Positions 38,295 through 47,231 of a stretch of 61,573 bases of DNA are shown here, piece by piece. The stretch spans positions 2,743 to 64,315 of the forward strand of contig DTSI01000060.1 of assembly GCA_012965425.1 (NCBI GenBank). Reading direction: 5' to 3'. Source of the stretch: Methylococcaceae bacterium. GTDB lineage: Bacteria; Pseudomonadota; Gammaproteobacteria; Methylococcales; Methylomonadaceae. Under the pieces are notes generated by a model. It was not told where the DNA came from. It searched no databases and saw only the letters and a program-made list of their open reading frames with translations. How positions within the stretch are numbered: the first letter of the stretch is position 1; every line of letters starts with the position of its first letter. The translations under genes and the position numbers were made by a program.

Positions 38295-39623
38295 ATGCAG
38301 AAATTAATATCATTCATCATGTGTTTCTTTTGTCTGTTGCTACCCGAAATAGGGTGCGCAAAACAACTGCAAATAGAGGCGTTACGTTTTTGGTCTGCGC
38401 CTGATCATACGCGATTAGTTTTAGATACAACGTCCTTACCCAGACATCAAGTCTTTGCGCTACAGAATCCTGATCGTCTGGTTGTAGATATTGTTAATGC
38501 AAAGTTGGGTAGGCATCTTTTACAGCCTGCCGCTGATCATAATTTGCTCTACCGCATTCGTAGTGGGGCGCGTAATAAGGGTGACTTAAGGATTGTTATC
38601 GATTTAAAAAAACCAATTAACCCGAAAAGTTTCGTTTTAAAACCCAGTAATCTATATGGCCATCGTTTGGTTATTGATTTATTTGATAAAGCTAAGGCCA
38701 AGAAATCACCTGTGGTTAAACCCATGGGTGATCGTGATAACAAAAGTCGTTCTAAGGAAATGGTAGTTGCTATTGATGCGGGTCATGGTGGTGAAGATCC
38801 AGGTGCTCAAGGTCCGCATGGGGTTCAGGAGAAAAAAGTTGTTTTGGCTGTTGCAAAGAAATTGGTAGCTAAAATTAATGCACACCCGGGTATGCGCGCA
38901 ATTTTAGTTCGTAAAGGTGACTACTACGTAGGCTTGAGAAAGCGTCTTAAGATTGCTAGGCAATCGAGAGCTGATTTGTTCATCTCAATTCATGCCGACG
39001 CGTTCCATAACGCGAAAGTACACGGTGCTTCTGTTTATACGCTATCACGAGGCGGTGCATCCAGTGAAGCGGCTCGTTGGCTGGCTAATCAGGAAAATGC
39101 ATCTGATCTTGTGGGCGGAGTCAGTCTCGATGATAAGGACGATGTTTTAGCGTCAGTTTTACTGGACTTATCGCAAACGGCAACACAGGATATGAGTGCT
39201 ATAGCAGCCAAAAAAATATTAGGTGAGTTAAATGGAATCGTTAAGTTACACAAACGAAGCGTGCAATCCGCTAAATTTATTGTGCTTAAATCACCTGACA
39301 TACCGTCGGTGTTAATTGAAACTGCTTATATTTCGAATCCTACTGAGGAAAGAAGGCTGCGATTGCCAGGATATCAAAATAAAATAGCGCAGGCTATCTA
39401 TCAAGGCATTAACAAATATTATCAGGATGTAACGCCGATTCATTTGGCTATAGATGAAAGAGCGGCGATTAGGGCGTTAAGTAAACATAAGATAGCGCGT
39501 GGTGAGACGTTATCAGAGATTGCAGTACGCTATGGTATTAGTATGAAAAAATTAAAACGTTTCAATGCGCTGAAGAGTAATCTTATTAAGATCGGACAGG
39601 TTTTAACTATACCCAGTAGTTAA
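38295..39623 (+). CDS. amiC: N-acetylmuramoyl-L-alanine amidase, AmiC type with AMIN and LysM
   Basis: A periplasmic amidase that cuts the peptide stem from MurNAc, needed for daughter-cell separation. The 442-residue protein has a signal peptide ending about residue 23, an AMIN domain (about 25-125) for septal targeting, a linker, an Amidase_3 domain (about 155-375) with VAIDAGHGGEDPGAQG, the metal ligands in ISIHADAF and VLIETAYISNP, and a C-terminal LysM domain (about 396-440, KIARGETLSEIAVRYGIS). The nnr-tsaE-amidase order is standard in gammaproteobacteria; mutL often follows but does not here. Confidence 0.93.
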   Translation: MQKLISFIMCFFCLLLPEIGCAKQLQIEALRFWSAPDHTRLVLDTTSLPRHQVFALQNPDRLVVDIVNAKLGRHLLQPAADHNLLYRIRSGARNKGDLRIVIDLKKPINPKSFVLKPSNLYGHRLVIDLFDKAKAKKSPVVKPMGDRDNKSRSKEMVVAIDAGHGGEDPGAQGPHGVQEKKVVLAVAKKLVAKINAHPGMRAILVRKGDYYVGLRKRLKIARQSRADLFISIHADAFHNAKVHGASVYTLSRGGASSEAARWLANQENASDLVGGVSLDDKDDVLASVLLDLSQTATQDMSAIAAKKILGELNGIVKLHKRSVQSAKFIVLKSPDIPSVLIETAYISNPTEERRLRLPGYQNKIAQAIYQGINKYYQDVTPIHLAIDERAAIRALSKHKIARGETLSEIAVRYGISMKKLKRFNALKSNLIKIGQVLTIPSS

Positions 39624-39625
39624 TG

Positions 39626-40357
39626 TTAGGCATGTAATGTTTCTACGTGATAGCCTTTTGTAGACCAGCATAAAACGCTGCCCTGTTGCGGTGTCCAGTT
39701 TGCGAGTACAAAACGTTCAGCGGGTATCTCATCAATAGTAAATTGATGAAGGGCAGGTCTGTGCGTGTGGCCATGAATTAAACGGAAGGCGCTGTGGCTT
39801 TTTAGTGTGTTAGTGACCTCGGTTTGATTAACATCTAAAATCTCAGCGGCATAATTTCGTTTATGTAATAGACTCTTAAAGCGGTACCAGCGGCTAGCTA
39901 TTAAGCGTAACCATAAGGGATAGGCTAATTTCTCTTGTTTCCAACTATCGGTGTGTGACAGGGTTCTAAATGCTTGGTAGCCAATGTCATCAGTGCACAA
40001 TAAATCGCCATGCATTAGCAGTGTTTTTGTGCCAAATAGATTTAATAAATGATAGTCATCAAGGAGGTTGACACCAGTTTCCTGACAGAATTGGGCTCCG
40101 AGTAGAAAGTCACGGTTTCCTTGTTGCAAGTAGACGGCGGTTCCACCCGAGATTAGATTTTTTAAGTGTTGCCTTATCTTTTTGTTAGGGGGCGTTAAGT
40201 CATCATCACCCACCCAGACATCAAAAAGATCGCCTAGAATATAAAGTTCTTGGGCTTGAGTCGCCCGCGAAGAAAGAAATTTTAGAAAAATTCTTGTAAT
40301 TCGCGGTTTCTCAATTGCAAGATGAAGATCAGAAATAAAAAGGATTTCGTTTTTCAA
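39626..40357 (-). CDS. lpxH: UDP-2,3-diacylglucosamine diphosphatase LpxH
   Basis: LpxH hydrolyses UDP-2,3-diacylglucosamine to lipid X in lipid A synthesis. The 243-residue metallophosphoesterase has FISDLHLAIEKPR, GDLFDVWVGDDDL, QGNRDFLLG, LMHGDLLCTDD and a C-terminal IHGHTHRPALH, all metal-binding motifs of the family. It belongs to the lpxH-cyclophilin-cysS group that recurs in gammaproteobacteria, and the cyclophilin gene ends 11 bp before it on the same strand. Confidence 0.95.
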   Translation of the reverse strand: MKNEILFISDLHLAIEKPRITRIFLKFLSSRATQAQELYILGDLFDVWVGDDDLTPPNKKIRQHLKNLISGGTAVYLQQGNRDFLLGAQFCQETGVNLLDDYHLLNLFGTKTLLMHGDLLCTDDIGYQAFRTLSHTDSWKQEKLAYPLWLRLIASRWYRFKSLLHKRNYAAEILDVNQTEVTNTLKSHSAFRLIHGHTHRPALHQFTIDEIPAERFVLANWTPQQGSVLCWSTKGYHVETLHA

Positions 40358-40368
40358 TGGTTACGCCA

Positions 40369-40950
40369 TTAATCAATCATTTGAGCGTTTTCGATTACAA
40401 TATCAGTTTCTGGAACATCTTGGTGCATGCTGCGATTTTCTGTAGGAACTTCGGTCATTGCATCGATTATTTCCATGCCTTCAATAACATGACCAAAAAC
40501 AGCATAACCCCAGCCCGAAGGGGTTGGGTTGGTATGATTTAAGAAATCATTATCTTTGTAATTGATAAAGAATTGTCCGGTTGCTGAGTCGGGATCTGAA
40601 GTTCGTGCCATTGCGAGGGTGCCGCGATTATTCTCAAGGCCATTATCAGCTTCATTAATGATTGGATCATGAACATCTTTTTGGTTAAATTCAGTATCAA
40701 AGCCCCCCCCCTGCGCCATGAAATCCGGAATGATGCGATGAAAAATGGTGCCGTTATAAAATTCTTCTGTGACATAGCTGATAAAGTTGGCCGTTGTAAT
40801 GGGAGCCTTGTCAGTATCCAGTTGGACGATAAAATCACCCAAAGTAGTGCTGAATTTAACTTTACTTTGTATCTCTGACATGTTTGTTTCCTTAGCCAAT
40901 ATAAAAGGGGAGAATAAAATTAGGGGTATTAAAAAATGAAAAGTACGCAT
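40369..40950 (-). CDS. Peptidyl-prolyl cis-trans isomerase, cyclophilin type, exported form
   Basis: A cyclophilin, which speeds up rotation of peptidyl-proline bonds. The longest frame gives 193 residues with a plausible signal peptide (hydrophobic core LIPLILFSPFIL), which would place it in the periplasm like PpiA. An internal ATG at 40881 (residue 24) would yield a 170-residue cytoplasmic PpiB. The catalytic core has NGTIFHRIIPDFMAQGGGF, GTLAMARTSDPDSATGQFFI and VFGHVIEGMEIID. A run of nine G on the coding strand encodes the GGG. I leave the ppiA or ppiB symbol open. Confidence 0.85.
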   Translation of the reverse strand: MRTFHFLIPLILFSPFILAKETNMSEIQSKVKFSTTLGDFIVQLDTDKAPITTANFISYVTEEFYNGTIFHRIIPDFMAQGGGFDTEFNQKDVHDPIINEADNGLENNRGTLAMARTSDPDSATGQFFINYKDNDFLNHTNPTPSGWGYAVFGHVIEGMEIIDAMTEVPTENRSMHQDVPETDIVIENAQMID

Positions 40951-41037
40951 TAATATTTACCTGATTAGCGATAGTAACAGAGCATTTTAATTTTTTTTAG
41001 GTCGCTTTACAAATAACAATCGAAATTTTCTTTAGGC

Positions 41038-41043
41038 TATAAT
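41038..41043 (+). promoter_or_regulatory. Candidate -10 box for cysS
   Basis: TATAAT lies about 130 bp before the cysS ATG in the divergent gap with the cyclophilin gene. There is no good -35 at normal spacing. If used, it gives a leader of about 125 nt. Confidence 0.35.
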
Positions 41044-41173
41044 ACTGGGTGACTATCGTAGGCCTATTAAATCCAATTTTCTATTGGAAGATGTCTTTTG
41101 ATCGTGAAAAAAATTTGGCAAACGAATAGTGTGAGTTTCCTAATGATAAGTCTGTCTTTATAAAAAATTTAAA

Positions 41174-42553
41174 ATGTTAAAAATATTTAATACGTTGACG
41201 CGACAAAAAGAAACGTTTAAACCCATTGTGCCAGGTAAAGTTGGGCTGTATGTGTGTGGTATGACGGTGTATGACTATTGCCATATTGGTCATGCACGGG
41301 TAATGGTTGTTTTTGATATTGTGGCGCGTTATTTTCGCTATTTAGGTTATGAGTTGACCTATGTGCGTAATATTACCGATATTGATGATAAGATTATTAA
41401 GCGTGCTAATGAGAGTGATCAGGATATCGCATCGCTTACTGAGTTTTTTATTGATGCGATGCATGTCGATGAGCGTGCTTTAGCCGTATTGCCGCCTGAT
41501 ATTGAACCGAGAGCGACACAGTCAATGGAGCAAATTATTAATTTGATCCAGTTGCTGTTTGAAAAAGGTTTGGCTTATACGAGTACATCGGGAGATGTTT
41601 TCTATTCGGTTTCAAAATTTCCTCTTTATGGTCAATTATCAGGGAAACAACTGGATGCTTTGCAGGCAGGGGAGCGTGTTGCAATTGACAAGAGTAAACG
41701 GGATCCCTTGGATTTTGTTCTCTGGAAGAAGGCAAAGGCAGATGAGCCTTTTTGGGATTCTCCTTGGGGCCGCGGTCGCCCCGGATGGCATATTGAATGT
41801 TCTGCAATGTCTACCTGTTGTTTAGGTAATCATTTTGATATCCATGGGGGCGGTATGGATTTGCAGTTTCCGCATCATGAAAATGAAATTGCACAGTCGG
41901 TAGGGGGGACCGGAGAGCAGTTTGTTAACTACTGGATGCATAATGGTTTTGTCCGCGTTGATAATGAAAAAATGTCAAAATCCTTTGGTAATTTTTTCAC
42001 GTTAAAAGAAGTTCGAGAAAATTACCAGCCGGAAGTCATTCGGTTTTTTATCTTATCGAGTCACTATCGAAGCCCACTTAATTATTCTAATGGGAGTTTA
42101 GATGATGCTAAAGCTGCTTTAGTACGGTTATATACGGCCTTAAGGAATGTTGATATTACTGGTTCAGATTTAATAACGGAGTCTCAGGCGGCCTTTGAGT
42201 TAGCGATGAATGATGACTTTAATACTCCCGAAGCCTTAGCGGTTTTATTTTCTCTGACTAATGCTCTGAATAAGTTGAAACAAGACAATGCACCTGGTGT
42301 TGAGTTGTATGCGAATACGTTAAAGACATTGGCGGGTGGCTTGGGGATATTACAAGAAGACCCAGACTTTTTTTTACAAGATAGCCATGGCAATTCAAAA
42401 GAAGATCAGCAGATAGTGGAATGGATTAATCAACGAATTATGGCTAAAAAAAATAAAGATTGGGTGATGGCTGATCAGATTCGTGACGAATTAAAAGCGG
42501 ACGGTATCGTATTAGAAGACAGTGTTGACGGTACTACTTGGCGTCGTCTATAA
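41174..42553 (+). CDS. cysS: Cysteinyl-tRNA synthetase CysS
   Basis: CysS charges tRNA-Cys. The 459-residue class I synthetase has the HIGH motif in [17 protein letters not shown], with the zinc cysteine at its start, the second zinc ligands in WHIECSAMS and [12 protein letters not shown], and KMSKS in [13 protein letters not shown]. The C-terminal anticodon-binding helices end in [12 protein letters not shown]. Length is normal. It is divergent from the cyclophilin gene, in the common lpxH-ppiB-cysS neighbourhood. Confidence 0.96.
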   Translation: MLKIFNTLTRQKETFKPIVPGKVGLYVCGMTVYDYCHIGHARVMVVFDIVARYFRYLGYELTYVRNITDIDDKIIKRANESDQDIASLTEFFIDAMHVDERALAVLPPDIEPRATQSMEQIINLIQLLFEKGLAYTSTSGDVFYSVSKFPLYGQLSGKQLDALQAGERVAIDKSKRDPLDFVLWKKAKADEPFWDSPWGRGRPGWHIECSAMSTCCLGNHFDIHGGGMDLQFPHHENEIAQSVGGTGEQFVNYWMHNGFVRVDNEKMSKSFGNFFTLKEVRENYQPEVIRFFILSSHYRSPLNYSNGSLDDAKAALVRLYTALRNVDITGSDLITESQAAFELAMNDDFNTPEALAVLFSLTNALNKLKQDNAPGVELYANTLKTLAGGLGILQEDPDFFLQDSHGNSKEDQQIVEWINQRIMAKKNKDWVMADQIRDELKADGIVLEDSVDGTTWRRL

Positions 42554-42632
42554 ATAATGTAAGTAGTTAGTGATAGGGTTTTGCCGTTAAGCCGTTATAT
42601 CTGCAATTGGAATTTAGGAAGAGGGAGATAAC

Positions 42633-43265
42633 TTGACAGAAATCAAAGATAAATCAATTCAGCTTTTTCTTGAAGAGTTAGCCAGTCATAGAGCAACTCC
42701 GGGGGGAGGGAGCGCGGCAGCGGTTATGGGGGCAACAGCTGCTGCATTGACAAGTATGGTTTGTAATTTAACAATCGGTAAGCCAAAGTACAGCGCAGTA
42801 GAGTCCGATATGAAGGCTTTGTTGGTGAAGTCAGAAGCATTGCGTGAAAAATTTACGGCTATGATTAAGGCGGATGTGGAGGGTTTTAACCAAGTTATGC
42901 AGGCATATGATTTACCTAAAGAGAGTGAGCAAGATAAAGTGCGTAGAACATCGGCAATTCAGGCGGCGTTAAAAGAAGCGACCGTAGTGCCTTTAGCCTG
43001 TGCCAAGGCAAGTGCAGAGGTGATTTTATTAAGCCAGGAGGCGGCCTTAAAAGGCAATAGTAATGTAGTGACTGATGCCGGCGTCAGTGTGGTTTCGGCC
43101 CATGCGGCGCTGAAGAGTTCAGCATTGAATGTGTATATAAATGTCGGCAGTATTAGCGATAAAGGATACGGCGCTAAGACGTTGGCCGAATTAGAGCAAG
43201 TTTTGGTAAAGGCCGAGGTATCGGTAGAGGATATTTATCAGTCTGTTAAGCGTCAATTACTTTAA
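42633..43265 (+). CDS. fchA: Methenyltetrahydrofolate cyclohydrolase FchA (cyclodeaminase family)
   Basis: A 210-residue protein of the formiminotransferase-cyclodeaminase family in its stand-alone form. FchA-type members convert 5,10-methenyl-H4folate to 10-formyl-H4folate, a C1 step known from methylotrophs. It contains the family's FLEELASHRATPGGGSAAA near the start, ALTSMVCNLTIGKPKY, a KADVEGFNQVMQAYDLPK helix, and the glycine-rich SKNVVTDAGVS-like region. The start is a TTG with GGGAGA upstream. It stands alone: no mtdA, folD or ftfL is in the window. A histidine-degradation role is the alternative. Confidence 0.8.
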   Translation: MTEIKDKSIQLFLEELASHRATPGGGSAAAVMGATAAALTSMVCNLTIGKPKYSAVESDMKALLVKSEALREKFTAMIKADVEGFNQVMQAYDLPKESEQDKVRRTSAIQAALKEATVVPLACAKASAEVILLSQEAALKGNSNVVTDAGVSVVSAHAALKSSALNVYINVGSISDKGYGAKTLAELEQVLVKAEVSVEDIYQSVKRQLL

Positions 43266-43329
43266 AAGTTTTCTGTTGTTTGATAATGTTTATGTTGTAC
43301 TCATGTTACTTTAGGTGTGTAAATAATCA

Positions 43330-43358
43330 TTGACGGAAGGGTGAAATATCAGTATTAT
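43330..43358 (+). promoter_or_regulatory. Promoter of the tRNA operon
   Basis: TTGACG (43330-43335), a 17-bp spacer and TATTAT (43353-43358), with transcription expected near 43365 and tRNA-Pro starting at 43411. Spacing and both hexamers are close to the sigma-70 consensus. Confidence 0.7.
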
Positions 43359-43410
43359 TTGCAGGCTTCATAGCAGGGTTTGATTGCTTTGTTTTTGGAG
43401 TGTTAGTATT

Positions 43411-43487
43411 CGGGGTATAGCGCAGTTTGGTAGCGCGCCTGCTTTGGGAGCAGGATGTCGGGGGTTCGAATCCCTCTACCCCGACCA
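43411..43487 (+). tRNA. tRNA-Pro (UGG)
   Basis: The 77-nt sequence folds into a cloverleaf. The acceptor arms CGGGGTA and TACCCCG pair fully. The anticodon stem CCTGC/GCAGG holds loop TTTGGGA with anticodon TGG, and the T-loop is GTTCGAATC-like. CCA is encoded. It is first of three tRNA genes 5 bp apart from the next. Confidence 0.96.
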
Positions 43488-43492
43488 ATAGA

Positions 43493-43569
43493 GCGCTTGT
43501 AGCTCAGCTGGATAGAGCATCGGCCTTCTAAGCCGAGGGTCGCAGGTTCGAATCCTGCCAAGCGTGCCA
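43493..43569 (+). tRNA. tRNA-Arg (UCU)
   Basis: 77 nt with acceptor arm GCGCTTG/CAAGCGT (a G-U pair at the end), anticodon stem TCGGC/GCCGA and loop CTTCTAA giving anticodon TCT, a GGTTCGAATCC T-arm, and an encoded CCA after discriminator G. Confidence 0.95.
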
Positions 43570-43588
43570 GTCCTTGTTTTGATTTTAT

Positions 43589-43665
43589 GGTGAGCGTAGC
43601 TCAGTTGGTAGAGCCCCGGATTGTGATTCCGGTTGTCGAGGGTTCGAGCCCCTTCGTTCACCCCA
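43589..43665 (+). tRNA. tRNA-His (GUG)
   Basis: The acceptor stem GTGAGCG/CGTTCAC pairs, and an extra G (43589) precedes it, opposite discriminator C, as required for tRNA-His. The anticodon stem CCGGA/TCCGG holds loop TTGTGAT with anticodon GTG. CCA is encoded at 43663-43665. Confidence 0.96.
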
Positions 43666-43856
43666 CTTCAACCATCGTTGTTCGTCCTAACCTGATAAGA
43701 GCATAATATCATTTTCTGAAAATTTCTTATTTCCGGTAAGCGAGAGCAATATTTTTGTTATTTGGGCGAGCGCTTTTCTGCTAGCCGAGTTACAATGAAT
43801 CCGGTACTGTCTTTTCAATTCTCATTTTTTTTCGAAAATTTTTAAAGTTAATAATT

Positions 43857-44309
43857 ATGCGTATATGGGTTGATGCAGATGCTTGTCCCGTGGTTATTAA
43901 AGAGATTTTATTTCGGGCTGCCGAGCGTTCAAAAATAGCGTTAACTTTAGTTGCTAATCAGTCAATTCGATTTCCACCGTCGCGTTATATTAAAATGTTA
44001 CAAGTAGCATCTGGGTTTGATGTTGCTGATAATGAAATTGTTAAACGACTCGCTGTCGGTGATTTAGTGATCACCGGTGATATTCCATTAGCGGCTGAAG
44101 TGATTGATAAAGGTGGTTTTGCATTAAATCCACGAGGTGAACTTTATACTCTTGATAATATAAAGGAGCGCTTGGCTATGCGTGATTTTATGGAAACTTT
44201 ACGATCCAGCGGTGTGCAAACGGGCGGGCCATCAGCTATGAGTCCGGCGGATCGGAAAACTTTTGCAAATCAATTGGATCGCTTTATAACTAAATATACA
44301 ACAACGTAA
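43857..44309 (+). CDS. yaiI: YaiI/YqxD family protein (UPF0178)
   Basis: A 150-residue protein of the UPF0178 family (E. coli YaiI), whose function is unknown but whose fold resembles PIN-like nucleases. It begins with [18 protein letters not shown], an aspartate-rich motif typical of the family. It continues with [27 protein letters not shown], where two more acidic residues could bind metal, and [11 protein letters not shown]. The closing region has [21 protein letters not shown]. It converges on rhlE. Confidence 0.9.
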   Translation: MRIWVDADACPVVIKEILFRAAERSKIALTLVANQSIRFPPSRYIKMLQVASGFDVADNEIVKRLAVGDLVITGDIPLAAEVIDKGGFALNPRGELYTLDNIKERLAMRDFMETLRSSGVQTGGPSAMSPADRKTFANQLDRFITKYTTT

Positions 44310-44339
44310 TTTTATTGTTAGGCCGTGTTCTTTAGAGCA

Positions 44340-45629
44340 TTAAGCTGTTTTTTTTGAGCGGTAATATTTTGTATTTCTAGGCTTTTGGGGGCTTGTATTT
44401 CGCGTTACTCGCTCTCCTGTTTTTTGGCGTGCATGACTTCTTCCGGGTTTTTTCGGTTTAGTTGGGCGATGATTGAGTTGTGATTCAGGAACATCATGAG
44501 TGGGTTCGAAGTCGTCAATTAATTTACGGATCAGGGTTTGTTTGATCAGACGCTCGATATCAGACAGTTGTTTGAATTCATCGGCACTCACGAGTGATAT
44601 TGCTTGTCCATTTGAGCCTGCTCGTCCAGTCCGGCCAATGCGGTGTACATAATCTTCTGGGACATTGGGTAAGTCAAAATTGATAACGTGTGGTAGTTGG
44701 TCAATATCGAGTCCGCGGGCAGCAATATCTGTTGCGACCAAGACCTGTGTGGATAAACCTTTAAATTCAGCAAGTGCTTTGGTTCTGGCTGCTTGACTCT
44801 TGTTACCATGAATTGCTGCAGCATTTATTCCCTGCGACTCTAGGTGTCGTGTGAGTTTATTAGCGCCGTGTTTCGTTCGGGTAAAGACCAGTACTTGTTG
44901 CCACTGATTTTCATTAATTAAATGACAAAGTAGTGCTGCTTTTTGTTTTTTATCAACGGGACAAATCCATTGCGTAACATTTTCTGCAGTTGTATTGCGA
45001 GGGCTGACAGAAATCTCGATTGGGTTGTTAACAAGTCCTCTGGCGAGTGTTCTTATGTCTTTAGAGAAGGTGGCAGAAAACATTAAGTTTTGACGATGTT
45101 TAGGCAGTGTAGCAATGATTTTTCGAATGTCATGAATAAAACCCATGTCAAGCATCCGGTCTGCTTCGTCTAAGACTAATACCTCTAATTGATTAAAGTT
45201 AACGGCATTTTGTTGGTATAAATCAAGCAGGCGTCCAGGAGTTGCAACCAGAATATCAACGCCCTTTCGTAGTTTGGTTATTTGTGGATTAATCTTGACG
45301 CCACCAAAGACAACGGTGGAGCGCAACGGTAAGTGCTTACCGTAGGTGGCGACGCTTTCGCCAATTTGAGCGGCTAATTCACGTGTGGGTGTTAAGATCA
45401 GTACTCTTGCTTGATGGGCTTTGGCGTAGTTTCCTTTTGCGAGTCTCTCAAGTATAGGGAGGGTAAATCCCGCTGTTTTCCCTGTTCCTGTTTGTGCAGC
45501 GGCCATGACATCGTGGCCGCTCATGATGGCAGGGATTGCTTGTTCTTGAATGGGTGACGGGATTGAGTAACCCTTTTCAGCTATTGCTTTAAGGATTGGC
45601 TCAGATAAGCCCAAAGGGGTAAAACTCAT
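44340..45629 (-). CDS. rhlE: DEAD-box RNA helicase RhlE
   Basis: An ATP-dependent RNA helicase, 429 residues. It has the Q motif at [10 protein letters not shown], Walker [25 protein letters not shown] in [16 protein letters not shown] in FSATFS, and [11 protein letters not shown]. RhlE is the best match because of the opening [27 protein letters not shown] and the short basic tail after residue 385 ([10 protein letters not shown]). Members of this group help ribosome assembly and cold adaptation. It is near two cold-shock genes and a second helicase, dbpA. Confidence 0.92.
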   Translation of the reverse strand: MSFTPLGLSEPILKAIAEKGYSIPSPIQEQAIPAIMSGHDVMAAAQTGTGKTAGFTLPILERLAKGNYAKAHQARVLILTPTRELAAQIGESVATYGKHLPLRSTVVFGGVKINPQITKLRKGVDILVATPGRLLDLYQQNAVNFNQLEVLVLDEADRMLDMGFIHDIRKIIATLPKHRQNLMFSATFSKDIRTLARGLVNNPIEISVSPRNTTAENVTQWICPVDKKQKAALLCHLINENQWQQVLVFTRTKHGANKLTRHLESQGINAAAIHGNKSQAARTKALAEFKGLSTQVLVATDIAARGLDIDQLPHVINFDLPNVPEDYVHRIGRTGRAGSNGQAISLVSADEFKQLSDIERLIKQTLIRKLIDDFEPTHDVPESQLNHRPTKPKKPGRSHARQKTGERVTRNTSPQKPRNTKYYRSKKTA

Positions 45630-45821
45630 AACTTGTCTCTTTAATTTGTAGTGTGCTTGGTCTGCAGAACTATGTGTAGATAAATTGGGCTAACTAAATT
45701 GTTGGAAGTTAATTTAGGGTGAAAATATCATTCAGCAAAATATAATTCTTGCCGAGTTTGTTGCTTGGATGTCTTTCTGTGTTGTTAAATGAATCAGTTC
45801 ACTTAACAGAGACGTTGTTCA

Positions 45822-46091
45822 TTACCGGCGGCGACCGCCACGGGCTTGTTTACGAGGGTCTTCAAATTTGACGACAAGAAGTTTGTCACCAACACTTCTG
45901 CCGTTAAGACCGGCAATTGCAGCGCGTGCTTCGTGGCCTTCCATTTCAATAAAGCCAAATCCTTTGCTTTTTCCTGAAAAAATATCACTGGCAATTTCTA
46001 TAGAACGTACTGTACCAAATTCTGCAAATAAAGTTTTGACGCTTTCTTCGGTGGCATCATGGGGCAGGCTTCCAACGAACAGTTTTTTCAT
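45822..46091 (-). CDS. RRM-domain RNA-binding protein
   Basis: An 89-residue protein that is one RNA recognition motif and a short Arg- and Gly-rich tail. RNP2 is LFVGSLP at residues 4-10 and RNP1 is KGFGFIEM near residue 44. It ends ARGGRRR. Such single-RRM proteins are cold-induced RNA-binding proteins in cyanobacteria and several proteobacteria. It lies 79 bp downstream of a csp gene on the same strand, with a strong hairpin between them, so read-through or its own promoter may set its level. Confidence 0.9.
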   Translation of the reverse strand: MKKLFVGSLPHDATEESVKTLFAEFGTVRSIEIASDIFSGKSKGFGFIEMEGHEARAAIAGLNGRSVGDKLLVVKFEDPRKQARGGRRR

Positions 46092-46135
46092 TTAATCCTC
46101 AGTATGAATGTGAAAGGGAATAAAGGCTCCCTGTT

Positions 46136-46165
46136 GGCGTAGGCCGATAGGGAGCTGGAGTATCT
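46136..46165 (-). terminator. Hairpin terminator downstream of the leftward csp gene
   Basis: Arms GCTCCCTGTTGGC (46136-46148) and GCCGATAGGGAGC (46153-46165) pair over 13 positions, including two G-U pairs, around loop GTAG. On the minus strand the hairpin is followed by CTTTATT. It lies between csp and the RRM gene, so it may attenuate the downstream gene. Confidence 0.72.
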
Positions 46166-46170
46166 ACTGG

Positions 46171-46374
46171 TTATGCAAGTTGAACATCAGTTGCTTGAGG
46201 GCCTTTAGGGCCATCTTCAATGTTAAAGCTAACGGTTTGCCCTTCATCTAAGGTGCGGAAGCCATCAATTTGAATTGAAGAGTAATGAACAAATACATCT
46301 GTGTTGCCCTCGGAAGGGGAGATAAAACCAAAACCTTTCGCTTCGTTGAACCATTTAACTGTGCCTGTAGCCAT
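46171..46374 (-). CDS. Cold-shock protein, CspA family (leftward copy)
   Basis: A 67-residue cold-shock domain protein that binds single-stranded RNA and DNA. It has [20 protein letters not shown] with RNP1 (KGFGFI) and RNP2 (VFVHYS) and ends in [13 protein letters not shown]. Its divergent relative at 46794 shares the N-terminal 20 residues almost fully, suggesting duplication. The 419-bp gap between the two copies carries both control regions. Confidence 0.95.
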   Translation of the reverse strand: MATGTVKWFNEAKGFGFISPSEGNTDVFVHYSSIQIDGFRTLDEGQTVSFNIEDGPKGPQATDVQLA

Positions 46375-46793
46375 ACTGAAATTACCTTTGTTTGAATTAA
46401 TATGAGATGTTGTAAATTAATCGATGAGAATTACAGAAAGCACAAGAAATTAGATCGGGTACAACTGGATAAAACCAAGATAAAATACAATTACAACCGA
46501 GAGATTAGAGCATGTTTTGTCATTAATAGCTATCTATTAATTATCTGGATTCATTTTTTAGTAAAATAGCTATCAGGCATTTAGCTAATTTAGTGTTGAA
46601 AAAATGTTGCTTACTGAGAAAAGCGGTATATAATTAGTTCAGCTTTAAAGTACTTTTTTATGTTTGCACACCATTTCGATGTTCTGTCTATAGTATTCGT
46701 CCTGTTCTTCATAATTAATAGCAACACTTTTAGCTAAATAACCTTATTAAGTTAAGGTATTAAAATATTTTTGAAAAAATTATAGGATAGATT
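46375..46793. other. 419-bp divergent control region between two csp genes
   Basis: No coding region is visible. The right half holds a promoter for the rightward csp (see 46607) followed by a leader of about 150 nt. The left half must hold the control region of the other csp, but no -10/-35 pair there is convincing. Both leaders are AT-rich and could fold differently in the cold, as in cspA of E. coli. No cold-box match was found by eye. Confidence 0.55.
46607..46634 (+). promoter_or_regulatory. Promoter of the rightward csp gene
   Basis: TTGCTT (46607-46612), 16-bp spacer, TATAAT (46629-46634). Transcription near 46641 would leave a 150-nt 5' leader, a length typical of cold-shock mRNAs that carry a temperature-sensing leader. 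Confidence 0.68.
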
Positions 46794-47000
46794 ATGTCTA
46801 CAACTACTGGTACAGTTAAATGGTTCAACGAAGCGAAAGGTTTTGGTTTTATCGAACAGGAGTCAGGCCCAGATGTTTTTGCTCATTTTAGCGCCATTGC
46901 TGGTTCAGGATTCAAAACGTTGGCAGAAGGTCAAAAAGTTGAATTTACTGTAACGCAAGGTCAGAAAGGGCCTCAAGCTGAGAATATTACAGTAATTTAA
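46794..47000 (+). CDS. Cold-shock protein, CspA family (rightward copy)
   Basis: A 68-residue cold-shock domain protein, [20 protein letters not shown] at the start, RNP2 as VFAHFS, ending in [10 protein letters not shown]. Compared with the leftward copy, RNP2 has HFS in place of HYS and the loop is one residue shorter. A promoter and long leader precede it, and an intrinsic terminator with two other hairpins follows, so it is probably monocistronic. Confidence 0.95.
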   Translation: MSTTTGTVKWFNEAKGFGFIEQESGPDVFAHFSAIAGSGFKTLAEGQKVEFTVTQGQKGPQAENITVI

Positions 47001-47015
47001 AAATTAAAATTCGTT

Positions 47016-47068
47016 AGAGTATTTTCTTGAGTTTAATACTCTAGCAATTTTATCTCCTTAAGGGAGAT
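47016..47068 (+). other. Two hairpins in the csp 3' region
   Basis: TAGAGTATT (47016-47024) pairs with AATACTCTA (47036-47044) around an 11-nt loop, and ATCTCC/GGAGAT (within 47052-47068) form a small hairpin around TTAAG. Neither has a T-tract. They precede the terminator at 47075 and may protect the mRNA 3' end. Confidence 0.55.
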
Positions 47069-47074
47069 GGAATT

Positions 47075-47109
47075 AAAGGGCAGAGCGAAACGCTGTGCCC
47101 TTTTTTTTT
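47075..47109 (+). terminator. Intrinsic terminator of the rightward csp
   Basis: AAAGGGCAGAGCG and CGCTGTGCCCTTT pair over 12 of 13 positions around loop AAA and run into a run of nine T. This is the clearest Rho-independent terminator in the window. Confidence 0.88.
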
Positions 47110-47231
47110 AGATGTTTTGTGTGCTTGGTCTATTGCTATAGCTTAAACAATAAGCAGTATTGTCTCTTTTGTAGACAGGTCTTATTGGGTGACCAAGTCT
47201 TATTTTTAAATACCCTTTATAGGACACTAGC

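Noticed and set aside
43476-43661. Minus-strand open frame of 61 codons over the tRNA genes
   Set aside because: It runs through tRNA-Arg and tRNA-His in antisense. tRNA sequences often yield such translations, which are not real proteins.
43589-43665. tRNA-His as an integration site of a mobile element
   Set aside because: No integrase, no direct repeat of the tRNA 3' end and ordinary housekeeping genes on both sides.
45784-45807. Hairpin downstream of the RRM gene as terminator
   Set aside because: GTTAAATGA and TCACTTAAC pair over eight of nine positions, but no T-tract follows on the minus strand and the stem is AT-rich, so I left it out of the features.
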